A DNA stretch of 64,000 bases from Paraspadella gotoi. Lineage: Eukaryota; Chaetognatha. Shown piece after piece: positions 22,518-39,880 of this stretch. The stretch spans positions 23,710,762-23,774,761 of the forward strand of contig CM119263.1 of NCBI GenBank assembly GCA_051294375.1, read 5' to 3'. A program made the translations under genes and the position numbers. Position 1 is the first letter of the stretch. Every line of letters begins with the position of its first letter. Under the pieces are notes generated by a model that worked only from the letters and a program-made list of their open reading frames with translations, was not told the origin of the DNA and did no database searches.

Positions 22518-23619
22518 AGGTCTTTCTCACGAGAGATGGATTGATATCCCTTTTTATTATCAATGCAACGTTTTCTACCGAAATGTTTATTTCATATAGA
22601 TTCCCCCTTAGGTTTTGCAACACGAAAGGCATCAAAAATATATTTTTTTTATGAATGAGTAAAGATCCAAAACCTCTCGAAACTTTCCTCTAACTGATTT
22701 ACTTGTTCCTTCGCAACCGATCGGGGATTTCGACGAAAGAGTTTTGTTCAAGGAAAAGTCTTGATGAAACGGAACACGCAATGAACAAAAGAACATTATG
22801 CTAACAACAAATAAAAAACTTATTTCTTTTTTTCAATCAATTAACAAATCAATAAAAGACTCATTCAGCATCCAAGCATTAATTCATGAAATTAATCATT
22901 CGATGAGCAATTCAGTTCTTATGATGAAAGAGAAAGAAAATAAAGTCATTGTATGGACTCTCAGGATATTAAGGAAGCAATAATATTTTCTCCCTCCCAG
23001 TCGATTTTATCTTAGCCCATAAAGAAGGCAATTTTTCTTTGCTCCTAATCGGTTGAATAATGAGGGAAAACATTACCAAAACAGACACCCTAAAAACCAA
23101 AACACAGAAAACTTGGCCGTCTCGAGAACAAGATTCATCATCAACTTCTCCATCCAGCAGGGATTCACAGTTAACTAGGCCCATCTCTCCCCCGCCCCCC
23201 TTCCGCGCGCTGATTAGCCATGGATCGATCTCACTACTCAACTTCGTTCTTGCTTCTACCACATGGTTTCGCCGGCGATAACAGGGATCGAAAAGAGGAG
23301 AGAGAAAAACCGTCTCGCTTAATTGTTAAATCGGGCGTTACAGGTTCACGATCCAAACTCTCGAGTTGCGTAAAATGCCAGTGAATTTCGAATTTAGCTT
23401 TTTTTTTTCGCAAATGACTACGAGTCCTAGCTTTCATTTTGTTTTCGCAACATTTTTGTTTTTGTTTTTTTAATTGTGTTGTTTTTTTTTTTAAATCGAG
23501 ATTTGATCTCTCTTTTTTTTTTCTAGTTTTCGCGACGAGTGCTTCAAGATTTTTTTTTTTGCGCCGCCGCGAATTTTTGAATAGTAGGATTAAATTATCT
23601 TTCGTATTTAAAAAAAAAA
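22518..23619. promoter_or_regulatory. Divergent intergenic region between LRRC34 and SMYD
   Basis: 1.1 kb separating two outward-facing start codons, presumably holding both promoters. It is T-rich on the plus strand near 23400-23580; no exon supported. Confidence 0.45.
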
Positions 23620-26600
23620 ATGGCGTTGGTGGAAAAGTTCGATACAACCGACGGAAAAGGTCGCGGGCTGCGAAGCACGCAAGCGGTGAGTTTTCGTTTC
23701 ACTCAAGTAACAAGAAGTAGAGACAAACAATCCGAAAATTCTTTAATAGAGAATTTATGAGGCATGAATTGGTCGAATAAAAATTATTATTTCTCAGGGG
23801 TCCGTTTTGTTTTTACTTACTGTCAATTACTTGTCATCGTACTCCGTCCGTTTAGGCTTCGCACGGTCAACTATTGATGTCTGCCATTCCGTTTGCCTTC
23901 GTTCTGGATATGAAAAACGTTCAGGCTTCTTGCCACGCTTGTCTGCAATCCCAAGACCCCTCCCAACTCAAAACGTGCGCAAAGTGTAAATTCGCCAAGT
24001 ATTGCAACGCTAACTGTCAAAAGGTAATAATGTACTTACAGTAGAATAAACTTTCGAAAAAGATTATCGTGGGTTAGACTGTTTATTGTGTAAGGGTATG
24101 TTTGATATGTTTGATATCTCATTGTAATCATAAGTTCCTCCTTCTAGAACGCATGGAACGACCATAAAATGGAGTGCGGGGCTTTGACGAAGATTTTACC
24201 AAAAGTTCCCTCGGAAGATGTGAGGCTCGCGGCCAGGATGCTTTTCAAGCAGTACCAAAAGATGAAGGACGGTGCCGAGAGAGACGAGTCTGAAGAATTT
24301 CTCAAAATGGCTGAGTTGGAGTCGCACGAGAGTCGAAAGATGTCGCCAGTTGAAGCCAAGGATTTGGAAAACAAAATGAAAACGCTGAAAGGGTAAAACT
24401 AGGCGAAAATCTTTCTTTAAAAAAAAATTTGGCCTTTTTTATAATACTAGAGATTTTCGTTCAAATCTGACTACCAACTTTACAAACGAGCCTGCAATTA
24501 TTTCAGGTGGAAAACAGGGATGTTTACTGAAAGGAGCCGGAAGACGTTCAACTTATTCACTTTGATGTTATTTTTCAATAATAAAATAGGCAATTTTTAA
24601 AATTATTTTACTCTCACAGGCTTCACAAGACATTACATTTTCATAATATCCCAATGTTAATATAATTTATTAGATTTCTTTACCCAGAAATTATAAAAGA
24701 ATAGAAAGTTATGGATTTCTTTGGTTCGTTAAGGAAAAAAAAATTATAAGTTTGAAAGAGGAGGTCAGAATCGGCGAAAATCTTATATCTTACATTATAC
24801 ACTGCGGCGCAAAAAAAAAAGACACTAAGTAGCTTTAAATACACCACTATTTCTTTTTTTAATTTTGAGAAAATATATATGAAAAGTGTAGCTCTTTTAA
24901 AGAGCTTTTGATTGGTGCAAGAAAAATTGTTGTACCAATTTCATAAGGAGAACACGTTTAAAAAAAGGGGTGGAATTTTGATAGGTTTCTTAAGATTTCT
25001 CAACAACGATTTAAAGTGAAACTTGAGAATTATAATATTCACATCATTCCTCATTTAACGATATAAAAGTATATGAAAAAAACCGCTGACTTCTTTCGGA
25101 ATAATTTTATTCATGTAAAACGAATGAAAAAAGGAGGAATGAAGAAAGCGAAAAATACAAAAAGGGAGGATGAAGAGAAAGAATAAAAAGAAATGATATA
25201 AATATTTCTTGTTGCCTTTAACCCTATCGGAAAAGAAGAAAGACGGGAGAAAAGTAACGAATTTAAGAGGGCTCAGCTGAATAGCGATGTAATCGAGTTA
25301 TTCGAGGCGATGAGCGAATCAGTTAGTCTCTCTTCAGGTTCCTCACAAACACGAAACTGATTTCCAAAAAGAAAACCGTCTCCGACGATGAAATCAAAAA
25401 GATCTTTTCCCAAATCAAATCCAACGCCTTCATGCTTTCCGACAGAAGCGGCCTCCAGGTCATCTCGAGAGATAGAGACGTGATAAGAAAGTTTTATTTC
25501 GTCGAAACACGACGAAGCATAATTCTTTTTTTTTGGTGTCAGGTTATCGGAACAGGCATTTATCCCAGCATCGCTCTTCTCAATCACAGTTGCATTCCCA
25601 ACTGTTGCGCCGTCCAAAACTTAAACAAGGTGAACTACTAGTACTACATTCCTTTTTCGTAATTAGATACAAGCTTACCACAACAATAACAACGACAGGT
25701 CGAATTGCGAGGGATTCGCGACATTGCTGCGGAAGAGGAGCTGCTCATTTCTTACGTTGATCCCATTTCTACTTCAATTGAACGAAAGACGGAATTAAGA
25801 GAAAAATACAATTTTACTTGCAGGTTCGTCCAATACATTTATCTTTCGGCAATCGTGGCTTTTTATATCTCGAACAATGTTTTGCTTTTTATTATCTTTT
25901 TCTTTTTATCGGTTGCGCTCAGATGTTCGGATTGCTTCGAACGGAAAAACGATTCTCTCTACATAGCAAAGTTCGATCACGTTTCCATGGATGAAGCCAA
26001 TAAATGGGCGGAAAAATCCGAAGACCTCATGGACAAAATCTATAAAGCGAAGGTATTAAAAATGCTGCAGATCCATTGCAGGTTAAAAAATAATTTAATA
26101 TTTAAACACGTTTCAGGAAACTTACAACTTTGTTGCGATGCATCAATTGTCAACCACGGCGCTAAGCCAATTAGAAAAAGTCTTTCCGGACACAAACCTG
26201 CACGTGTTGAGGCTGCTGCAGCCGCTCGTCGACGTTGCCTGCGGAATGCAAGACTTCGCGCTAGCGGAGAAATGCGGAAAAAGAATCGCCAAAGTGTTCG
26301 AGACGCTTTTACCAAAGTTTCACCCTCTCAAGGGACTCCAGGTCGTTACTGACGAAGCTTTAGTTAATTTTTTTAAAACAATTTGATATTAGGGAAGTCT
26401 CGCTTAAAATTTAAGTTAAATTGAATTTTTAAACCCCAGTTAATGCGACTGGGCGTGGTTCAGTGGCATTTGATGAAACTCGACGAAGCCATAAGCTCCT
26501 TCAACGCGGCGGAGGGTCACCTCGCTCTTACTCACGGAATGGATCACCCGACGGTGTTCGATCTGGTCAACCTTCGCAAGCAGTGCGACATGGAGAAGCA

Positions 26601-26787
26601 AATACCGAAAGAGCAACTTTCTCAGGTATTAATTATTAATTATTCGCAATATTCAGGAATATAATTTTTATTCAGTTTTTAAAAAAAGTTATAATATTAA
26701 ATTTATCGTTTTCCTCATGAAAAGGTCAGAGAACAAGCCGGTTTTGGAGCCGAAACACCGCAACAGATTCAGCAGAGATTCGCTTGA
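23620..26787 (+). CDS. SMYD: SET and MYND domain lysine methyltransferase (SMYD family), 10 exons
   Basis: Exons: 23620-23685, 23856-24023, 24148-24392, 25338-25458, 25543-25629, 25699-25823, 25923-26052, 26117-26341, 26440-26625, 26725-26787; 471 residues in frame. The split SET domain begins VEKFDTTDGKGRGLRSTQA. The MYND zinc finger follows (CHACLQ, TCAKCKFAKYCNANCQK, then HKMEC). The SET catalytic core has GTGIYPSIALLNHSCIPNC and EELLISYVDP. The post-SET cysteines are in FTCRCSDCFE. A C-terminal TPR-like helical domain follows (HQLSTTALSQLEKVFP, LAEKCGKRI, HLALTHGMDHPTVFDL). The layout is that of SMYD1/2/3 S-adenosylmethionine-dependent methyltransferases of histone and non-histone lysines; I cannot place it in one subfamily. 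It ends 255 bp from the convergent RSPH10B stop. Confidence 0.93.
24932..24952 (+). repeat. 3' end fragment of dispersed repeat
   Basis: 'gttgtaccaatttcataa' in SMYD intron 3 matches the last bases of the repeat family. Only the terminal part is recognisable. Confidence 0.55.
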
Positions 26788-27041
26788 GAAAATTCGCAAA
26801 TTACATCTAATTTAATTTTTGTTAATTGTTGTAGTGAAAGTTTATTTGAAATAGAAATTCTCAAAAAAGTACTATATTAGAATATCGTATATTTCACGAT
26901 TTTAGGATAAAAAATAGCAGCGCGATCTAAAAAGGAAATAAATAAATATAGAAATATTATAGAAAAATAACGGTTGACGACACAAAATAAGATCGCCACA
27001 AAAAGTGACGACTTCAAATAAAAACAAAAAAATGTTTCGGT

Positions 27042-32049
<5,008 letters not shown>

Positions 32050-32297
32050 TGTTCAGAATACGAATTTTACTTGTGTTTACTACATAGTATTCGTTGATTG
32101 ATCATTCTAAGGTATAAACGTAAAAAAATGTTGTTTTAAAATTAAATAAGGGGATCAGCGACGCTTACAAAATTGGGAGGGGGAAAAATATTCACATGAT
32201 TTCTTTTTCGCAACAGAACGGCGGTCTCATCGGCCTTTATCATCCGCGGCTTAGGAACGCCACCCTGAAAAAAGCGTCTCTAAGACTAAGAAAGAAA

Positions 32298-33008
32298 CTA
32301 CTCGTCGTTGTTGCCGCCTTCTCCGTCGGCGGTCTCCGTCTCCTCAGGCGGCGTGAGGTTGGTCACTTCTCCCGCCTTCCACTTGGGGATGACGATGATC
32401 TGCACCTCCTCGTCCTCGTTGTGCTCGTTCTTTTCCTGCTCGATGGCGATGTACTCTCCGTGTTGCTCGCACCCGATGTCAAAGACGTACTTGCCCTTTC
32501 CCGAAGGGATGTCGCCCTTGAAGGCCCCAATGAATTTGTGGTTTGCGTGGATGAGCTCACCGGGTCCCTCCCGGCGTCCCTGGACCCAGGTTCCAAGATA
32601 CTTGGTGCCCGTGTCCGCGTAGGTGTAGGTCCCTTGTCCGTGACGCAGATTCTCCTTCCACTCACCCTCGTAGGTGTCGCCGTTGACGTAAGAGTACTTG
32701 CCAGTGCCGTTTCGCAGGTCCTCGGCCCAAGAACCCTCGTACTTTGAGCCGTCCGGGTAGATGAAAGTTCCTTGACCGTGCTTCTTGTTCATCACGTACT
32801 CGCCGATATAACGAGCTCCGTTTTTAAATTTGTAAGTGCCGTGCCCGTTGCGCTTGCCGTTTTCGTAGTAGCCCTCGTATTTGTCACCGTTCGGGAGGGT
32901 TGCTTTGCCGTAACCGTGACGCTCCTCGCGTTCGTTACGCTCTCCCTCGTACTCTCCCAAGTACGGACCGGTGTCCTCTTCCTCGTAATCTGACCCGATG
33001 TCCGACAT
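32298..33008 (-). CDS. RSPH1: Radial spoke head 1 homolog (RSPH1), single exon
   Basis: Uninterrupted 236-residue frame. [20 protein letters not shown] leads into six MORN repeats ([98 protein letters not shown]). It ends in an acidic tail, as in RSPH1/meichroacidin. It is a core protein of radial spoke heads in motile cilia and sperm flagella. Intronless here. It sits 248 bp upstream of RSPH10B on the same strand. Confidence 0.95.
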   Translation of the reverse strand: MSDIGSDYEEEDTGPYLGEYEGERNEREERHGYGKATLPNGDKYEGYYENGKRNGHGTYKFKNGARYIGEYVMNKKHGQGTFIYPDGSKYEGSWAEDLRNGTGKYSYVNGDTYEGEWKENLRHGQGTYTYADTGTKYLGTWVQGRREGPGELIHANHKFIGAFKGDIPSGKGKYVFDIGCEQHGEYIAIEQEKNEHNEDEEVQIIVIPKWKAGEVTNLTPPEETETADGEGGNNDE

Positions 33009-34134
33009 GGCACTTTATTAATTGTTCTGATTGTAACTTCGTTTAAAACTAAATGAAGGTCGGCAAAAAATTGATAAATTGTTGTTAACCGAACATATAA
33101 ACCGAATATAACTGTGGTTTATTGCATTAAAATTAATAAAAGAAAACAAATTTTTATCAGTATTTCTTGCAAACCCCGTGTTGTTCGCCGTTTCTAAGCA
33201 ACCAGTTCTTAGCGAAGCGGAGAAGACAAAAGGCAAACGTTTTTCTTTACTCCGACAATGAAAATTTCTTTCTAAGTTTTATTTACTGAATAAACAACGG
33301 GGAGCAATATCGAATATATCACGTTATAAGTTGCCTAGTAGTTTTATAGTCGCGATAAAAAATGAATAGAAGAATTTTTAATTCTTTTCATTCTTTTTAT
33401 ATAAAAGTAATAATAGTAGTAATTACGTAGGTTTAATCATGATAAATTCCTCTCGAAAGTTTTTAAATCAACCTGTGCTTAATATAAGCGATATTATTTA
33501 TAAATTACTTAATAACCAGTTTTTTAGCGAGAAATAGGAAAAGGTGGATTAGTTATGACAGACATGACAAATTATATGTCTCGCTCTCCATCGTTCTTGC
33601 CCCTTGATCCTTCGACGAGACAGTTTCCAGCAGTTGTTTTATTTTCTCTTAACATCTTCATATAATGCTTTTCCGATAAGATTGTCGCTTCGTTTTTACG
33701 TGGAATAATAGAATAATGAATAGAATTTTTGAATAATTTGTTTTTGCTCGATCACCGGAGTTTTCTTTTCAATACTACAATAGAACAACATCGAAGATCT
33801 TGAAGAAATAGAGAGGCGGACTCACGTCTCAGTTAGTTATAAAATACAGACATCGACGAAAAAACATTTTTACGATCGGAACAAGGTGAGGGAAAACAAG
33901 GTTACGGTCTTCATCTTATTTTAGAACTACGTTTTCTTGTTTTTCTATCAATTGCCTCTCCTTAAAAAAAACCTCCCAGGTTAAGAAATAAGAAAAAGAA
34001 AAAAGAAACCGCAAACTTTACACGTAACAAAGAAGTAGATGGCATCGACTTCGTTTTACTTAACCGCCTTTTAAACGTAAACATTTAATCTTTGATAGGA
34101 GTTGCAAAATAAACTTTTTAAAACACGCTCGAAA
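33009..34134. promoter_or_regulatory. Divergent intergenic region RSPH1 / SLCO
   Basis: 1.1 kb between outward-facing start codons. An imperfect inverted motif GTTTCT-A-AGCAAC at 33190-33202, about 180 bp upstream of the RSPH1 ATG, resembles an RFX X-box. No exon seen. Confidence 0.4.
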
Positions 34135-36599
34135 ATGAAGTGTCGCCTATTTAAAAGCGTTCAGGTGATTATTTTCCCTTGTAATTTTCGGAAAAAAAAA
34201 TAAGGATACAATTTCACATATTTTTGGGGTTATTCCGTTTTAGTTTTTCTTGTTTTGCTTGGCCTGCGTCCAGCTGGGTCAGTTTTTAACGGGATCATAT
34301 TTGAGATCATGCATTTCTACACTCGAACGACTCTACGGCTTCAATTCAAAACTAAGTGGTGAATATTCTATTTTGAAGAAATAAGACAAGACGTCTGTTT
34401 CACTTTTACTAGCTGATTCGGGTGAATTAACCTAGATTTACTTTTCGAACGACTTCCTTCACCAAACACCATTCCTTAAGGGTTGCTCGTTTCTGCAACG
34501 GACGTTGGGACTCTTTGCGTCATCCTCTTTGTCTCTTATTTGGGTCGTCGCGTTCATCGTCCACGAACCATCGCTGTTGGTTAGCAATCGTTATTACGTA
34601 TTTTTCTATTAATACGGTCTTTATTTGAATTTGAAATTTGGTGGGTATCCCTATAAATTGAAGCAATAAAATTTGAGTACTGCAGACCTGATTTCAACTT
34701 ATCCTTACTGTGAAGATTAAACTCTCAACCCCTGATTGTTCACTTCAAGAAGATAACCCTAGACATCGTACTATTGTTAGGGCCCATCTTTGTCAATGGG
34801 GTGGGTCAGAAGTTTGATTTGGGAACCTTCCCAAATGAAACTTTTTTACAATTATGATAAAAAATTTCAATGGACCAAAATTTTCTAAAATGGTTAGAAT
34901 TACTAGTAATTATTTTTTTAATATTTATATATAAAATTTTTTTAAAAAAATTTATATTTTTAAAAACAGAAACAGTTAGCTTTTAAAAAGTTTTCTCCAC
35001 AAAGTATAATTAATTTTTCAATATTTTGATGATAAGTGGGTCAAAATTTGAAAAAACCTTAAAAAAATCTTCATCATCATCCGATAATAATAGTAGTTTT
35101 TGTTAATTTTCAGTAATAAAACATTAAAATTTTAAAAAGTTGTAATTAAATTTTTTATTTAACTTTTTGAGCTCTATCAGAATCAATTAACAATTTTTTT
35201 AAAATTATATATATATAGAGAGAGATTGATTTTGCGTCGGTGACTTGATCAGTTGCCACAATATCATAATTTTAAGTAGCGAATTACTCATTATTCGGAA
35301 CATTTTTTCAAACAAATATTTTAACACAATAACTATTTAGGGAGAAAAACAATTTGTATTTGTTTTGCTTCAACGAATTTTATTTGAAAATAGTTTGTTG
35401 GTCGGACATGTTTCGACTCTACAGTTAGAGTCTTCATCAGCATTTTGACAATCAATAATTTTTTTTTTTGAAAGTCTATACACAACACAATAACTAATAT
35501 TTAATGCTGTTCCCATTAAAATTTGAATTTGGTCGGCTACCGCTACTTTTGTCCCATTCTATTCCATTCTTTCAGCGACGTTGATAATGGCCGCTGCCGT
35601 ATCTTTATTTGGCGCTATCTACTTCGTGGCGGCACCTCCATCTGAGGCCGTCAAGTACGCCAATGAACGGAGCAGCGGTCACGCGGCCCAAGTAGACAAC
35701 AAGACCAAACTGTGTCTTGCGGTAATCGGGAGAAAGTTTACGGGCGATTTACAGTTTATATAACATACTGAATTTAATATTATCTAGACGATCGAGGTCA
35801 ATCACACCGCGATGGGCATTCGAAGTAAGGGATCGAACGAGAGCGGCTACTTGATTTACGGCCTCATGTATGCGGCTTTGGTCATTTTCGGTGAGGTTCT
35901 TTCAGCTTCGTCCTCGCCCCTCCTCCCAAAAAAGATACCATTTTGTGCAGTAATCTCGTTTTTCTCCGCTAGGGGTTGGAATCGCACCCGTGAATCCTCT
36001 CGGAGTTTCATATCTTGACGACGCGGCGGATCCGAACAGAGCGCCTCTATACGTCGGTGAGAAAAAAAAAACAACGGATATATAAACATCACTGACGAAA
36101 TTTATTTTCTATTGCTTTTGTTTTTATTTAAAGCCGTTCTGTTCGCACTTTCTATCGTGGGGCCCGCCTTCGGTCACCTAATCGCTGCCAAAACGCTTAC
36201 CATCACGACAGAGACTCGAGGTAGACAGTCGGCTAACAAAGGCTAAGGGGATATTTATAATTTTTATTTATTTATTTATAAATACCCTACAGGTCCGATG
36301 TGGAACATCGGGTTCTTCATTGGTGGCGCACTCATGGTTATAGCGCAAATTTCTCTTTGGTTCTTTCCGAAAGTCATGCCGCAACAGAAGATGGTCAAGG
36401 AAAAGGTTCATTTTTCTAAAAATACCTTGCTTTCGTTCTTTCTTTTAATATCTTTGTTTCTTTCTTTCTTTCTTTTTTATTTCCTTCTTTCTTTCCATCT
36501 TTCTTTTTTCTTTTTTTCTTTCTTTCATTTTTTCTTTCTTGCTTCCTTTTTTTCATTTTTTCTTTCTTTCTTCCTTTCTTTCTTTCTTCATCCTTTCCC

Positions 36600-36675
<76 letters not shown>

Positions 36676-36736
36676 TTTTATTTCTATCCTTCTTTCTTTT
36701 TTCTTTTTTCTTTCTTTCCATCTGTCTTTATTTCTG

Positions 36737-36809
<73 letters not shown>

Positions 36810-39551
36810 ATAGGCTCTCCTCGAAAGAGAGATGAAGCAACTCCAGCGTGGTCGCAGCAACGAAGCTTTCGACGAAATCTCGGAGAAGATGCCTAACGGC
36901 AATGACAAAGAGCCGATAGAGAGGGAGAGGAAGGAGTTGACGGAAAACGGACCAAGGACACAAAAGAAAGATGATGAGAATAAAGACGAAGGCGAGAATT
37001 TGGAGGAAAATCTGAGGAAGATGAGTTTTGTTGGATATCTCAAAGGTAAATAAAAAATATGGAAATAACTTTGGTTTTGCATTGACAATCTGTAATCTGA
37101 AATCTTTACTCAATAAAAATTATTATAGATATATAGTTGATCCCTTAATTTTCATTCAAATTCAAAGAAACAAATGACTAAACGTCATAAAGAGACGAGA
37201 AATCCCAAGGCCTGACTTCATTTTCAGGATTCTTCTCTGCTGCGAAAGACATCATCAAAGAGCCTATCTGGTGCTTAATGACTCTCATGACAGTAATTGT
37301 GAGTAAGGAATGGCGATCTGATATTGCATTCTTGCAATGTAGCACCTCTTTTTGAGATTTAAGAATGAAGATCTATTTTGTGGGGTTTTTTTTACAGATT
37401 ACCGCCATGATAAGTGGCATTATCTCGTTTCAAGCAAAGTACATTGAAGTTCAATTCGGAACCTCCGCCGGAGAAGCTAATCTGTTGTTAGGTGACAGAC
37501 GCTGAAACCATAATCTAGTATCGATTAAGTAATATTCTTGTGGATAATCTGGTATCGCTTTACCTTAAGGCGCCATAAACATTCCAGTGGGCATTGTGGG
37601 AATAGTGGCCGGAGGTTACATCATGAAAAAACGTGCTTACACTTTAGCTCAGGTAAGTCGACAACCAATTGTAAAAAATTACAACAATTTTCGCTAAAAT
37701 TAATGTAATTGAGCTTTTTTAGATTAAGGTACGACTAGAGTAGAATTAAAAAGATAAAATTATTATTACATGCTTACAAATGAGCACCTCTAAATGTACA
37801 AGATATATATGCTTACAAATTTCGCGATGATGTTAGCTAAAATTATAAATCACCAATGCCTGTCCAAAGTCAGGGGCAAGATAGCTTATTTATTAAATGA
37901 ATGGATAATTTTTATATTGGTTGTACCAATTTCATAAAATTCAGCTCCTTGTATTTTGATTCTGGGCGGAGTACAATATAGTATTCCCCGATCTAATACT
38001 TAAGGGAGTGGTCTTTTCATACAATTGAAACATTCTTTGAAACATCACACCACTTCATTGATAGGGAAGCCAGGTACTTTGGGAGTGAATTTATAAACGA
38101 GACTGTGAGAAAGTCTTGATTGAAAGCTTGCAGGGACCTGCTATGTCATTATCTTGTAAGAGTGATGGAGACCTTAAACCACCAATGCCTGTCCAAAGTC
38201 AGGGGCAAGATAGCTTATTTATTAAATGAAGGGATAATTTTTATATTGGTTGTACCAATTTCATACCAAACTCTTTCACCACTAGGCTAGTCTTCATTGC
38301 TTATTTTTCTTTTCAATATCGACGGCCATGTCGAGCGTTCTTCTTTTCCTTGGGTGTCCCACAAGACCGATAGTCGGCGTCACCGAGCATCCGTTCATCA
38401 GGTTTTAATTTTAAAAGAAAAGCGTTTTTAAAGCTTTCACCGGAAGAAAGATACCCTAACTTTGTTATTACATAATTACGTAGATAAGATTTTAAATTTA
38501 TTCATACCCGTCGTGTTTTTTTTCTTTTTTCTCCAATTTTCGTTCCGGACTTCGCAATCCGCAGTTCCAACGAGTTGGTATCGACTTGCAATCGTCATTG
38601 CGGATGCAGTTTAGAGGATTATTCTCCGATTTGCGCCGACGACGGGCTTGAGTTCGCTTCCCCTTGTCACGCGGACTGCAAACGATTTGTAACTTATATC
38701 TAATTAATTAGTAACTTTCTTTTACTTCATGTTTAGCTAAAAACTTTTTTTTTTTTTTTGCAATCGAGGCAGAACGCGACTTCCAACTATTTCGACGAAT
38801 GTGGCTGCATCGTTGCTTCTCGCGCTCGAAACGGAAAGTGCGACCATTTGTGCTCATCGCACGTCAATTACTTCATTGCGGCTGACAGGTTTTCCCTTTT
38901 TTTTTACCTCTTTTCCGGAAACTAAAAAAACATTATTATCGGATTATCTTATGTTACATTAATTGCTTTATCTTCAGCTTAGTTTTTATGTTGTCCGGCT
39001 TCGTGCACGCACCGGGGTACATAATCTTTCTTCGCTCGGTTAAGCCTACGCACAAGTCGTTGGCCATCGGATTGCAGTATTTATTCATCAGGGCGCTCGG
39101 TGAATTTTACATCTTGTACATAAATTTTTGTCTCAAACGAAAATTAAAATCAATCCCTAATTAGGGAAATTTCCGTCCCCCATCTACTTTGGCGCTGTGG
39201 TCGATTCCGCGTGCTTGCTGTGGAGCAAGGGTGGCACAATCACTGGCGCTGGAGCAGGAAAAAAAGGTTCTTGTCTTACATACGATTCCTACGCATTGAG
39301 AATCAGGTGTGTCTTTTGTTTATTGATGTCTTACTTTTAGTGCACAGAGCGACATCTGAGCTAAACACTTTTATACGCAGTCTAAATTAAAGATTCTGAA
39401 ATTGACGATTAGGTTTTGGGGCTTGTCCCTGATAATTCAAGTCTGCATTATCCTAATTTTTGCGGTGGTTGCAGTTATACTTTGGCGCCGAGAAAAAAAT
39501 GAACGAGAAGAAGAAAATACATCGTCCTGTGTTGAGAAGACTGATTTATGA
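34135..39551 (+). CDS. SLCO: Organic anion transporting polypeptide (SLCO/OATP family), 18 exons
   Basis: Exons: 34135-34164, 34244-34358, 34481-34579, 35576-35721, 35788-35890, 35973-36056, 36134-36220, 36293-36405, 36814-37045, 37228-37298, 37398-37491, 37570-37652, 38286-38401, 38565-38688, 38773-38888, 38978-39099, 39165-39306, 39413-39551; 671 residues, in frame throughout. Family hallmarks in order: TM1 (FFLFCLACVQLGQFLTGSYL), FVSYLGRRVHRPRTIAVG, GVGIAPVNPLGVSYLDD, the signature-like PMWNIGFFIGGALM, a long charged cytoplasmic loop (exon 9), FLGCPTRPIVGVTEHPF, then the Kazal-like extracellular loop 5 with paired cysteines (CNRHCGCSLEDYSPICADDG, CHADC, CGCIVA, CDHLCSS). The last TMs include YLFIRALGKFPSPIYFGAVV. 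It is a plasma-membrane exchanger of amphipathic organic anions; substrate unknown. Introns hold a CTTT microsatellite, two copies of the dispersed repeat and a hammerhead-like motif. Confidence 0.95.
35395..35440 (-). ncRNA. Hammerhead-ribozyme-like core (probable retroelement relic)
   Basis: On the minus strand: CTGATGA, one extra A, a perfect 7-bp stem GACTCTA/TAGAGTC with loop ACTG, then GAAA, and CATGTC that can form the 2-bp stem III and GUC cleavage triplet of minimal hammerheads. Such minimal motifs mark Penelope-like elements and retrozymes. The extra A and a poor stem I suggest a decayed copy. It lies in SLCO intron 3; no reverse transcriptase is seen nearby. Confidence 0.5.
36430..36810 (+). 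repeat. (CTTT)n microsatellite, about 380 bp
   Basis: Imperfect at its left edge, then long pure CTTT arrays (36600-36675 and 36737-36808) with diverged stretches between. It fills almost all of SLCO intron 8 and provides the polypyrimidine tract ahead of the acceptor at 36813. Confidence 0.97.
37853..37938 (+). repeat. Dispersed retroposon-like repeat, 5'-truncated copy
   Basis: 'caccaatgcctgtccaaagt' through the 3' hairpin and 'ttcata', nearly identical to the same part of the copy at 38003-38265. It lies in SLCO intron 12. Confidence 0.9.
38003..38265 (+). repeat. Dispersed retroposon-like repeat, near full-length copy
   Basis: Same orientation as, and just downstream of, the truncated copy at 37853. 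It shares the whole length with 3905-4165. It ends about 20 bp before the splice acceptor of the SLCO exon at 38286. Confidence 0.9.
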
Positions 39552-39880
39552 TAATCGGTTTTGATAGATTAAACTGTTGCTCATTTGTTTGTTCTAAAAA
39601 TTCTACAATTTCACAAATTCACATATTCATCCGATTCAGAGTGGATGAGGTTGTAAAGCTCATTTTTTCAGCCAATTTTAATTCGAACAAAAACGCGTTT
39701 TACTGACAATTCCGTTCAGAAAATAACTTTTGGAAATAAATTACTTTGACTTTTTCTACTTATACATTACACAATTAATGATAAATCAAAAGACTTCTTT
39801 TTACAATTTTAAGTAACCAACGTAATTTGTTTTATTCTTTGAATTTGAATTTGAATTTTTTCTGATATTTTAAAATCTAT

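Noticed and set aside
21309-22544. Long open frames antisense to LRRC34 (194 and 214 codons)
   Set aside because: Shadow frames of a GC-rich single-exon gene; they follow the complement of the leucine-rich repeats and have no protein-like features.
32196-32993. Plus-strand frames of up to 183 codons opposite RSPH1
   Set aside because: Complementary to the MORN repeats; the minus-strand protein is unambiguous.
36298-36835. 171-codon Phe/Leu/Ser frame reading into the CTTT array
   Set aside because: It reads out of the SLCO exon at 36293-36405 into the intronic microsatellite; the SLCO donor at 36406 explains the real boundary.
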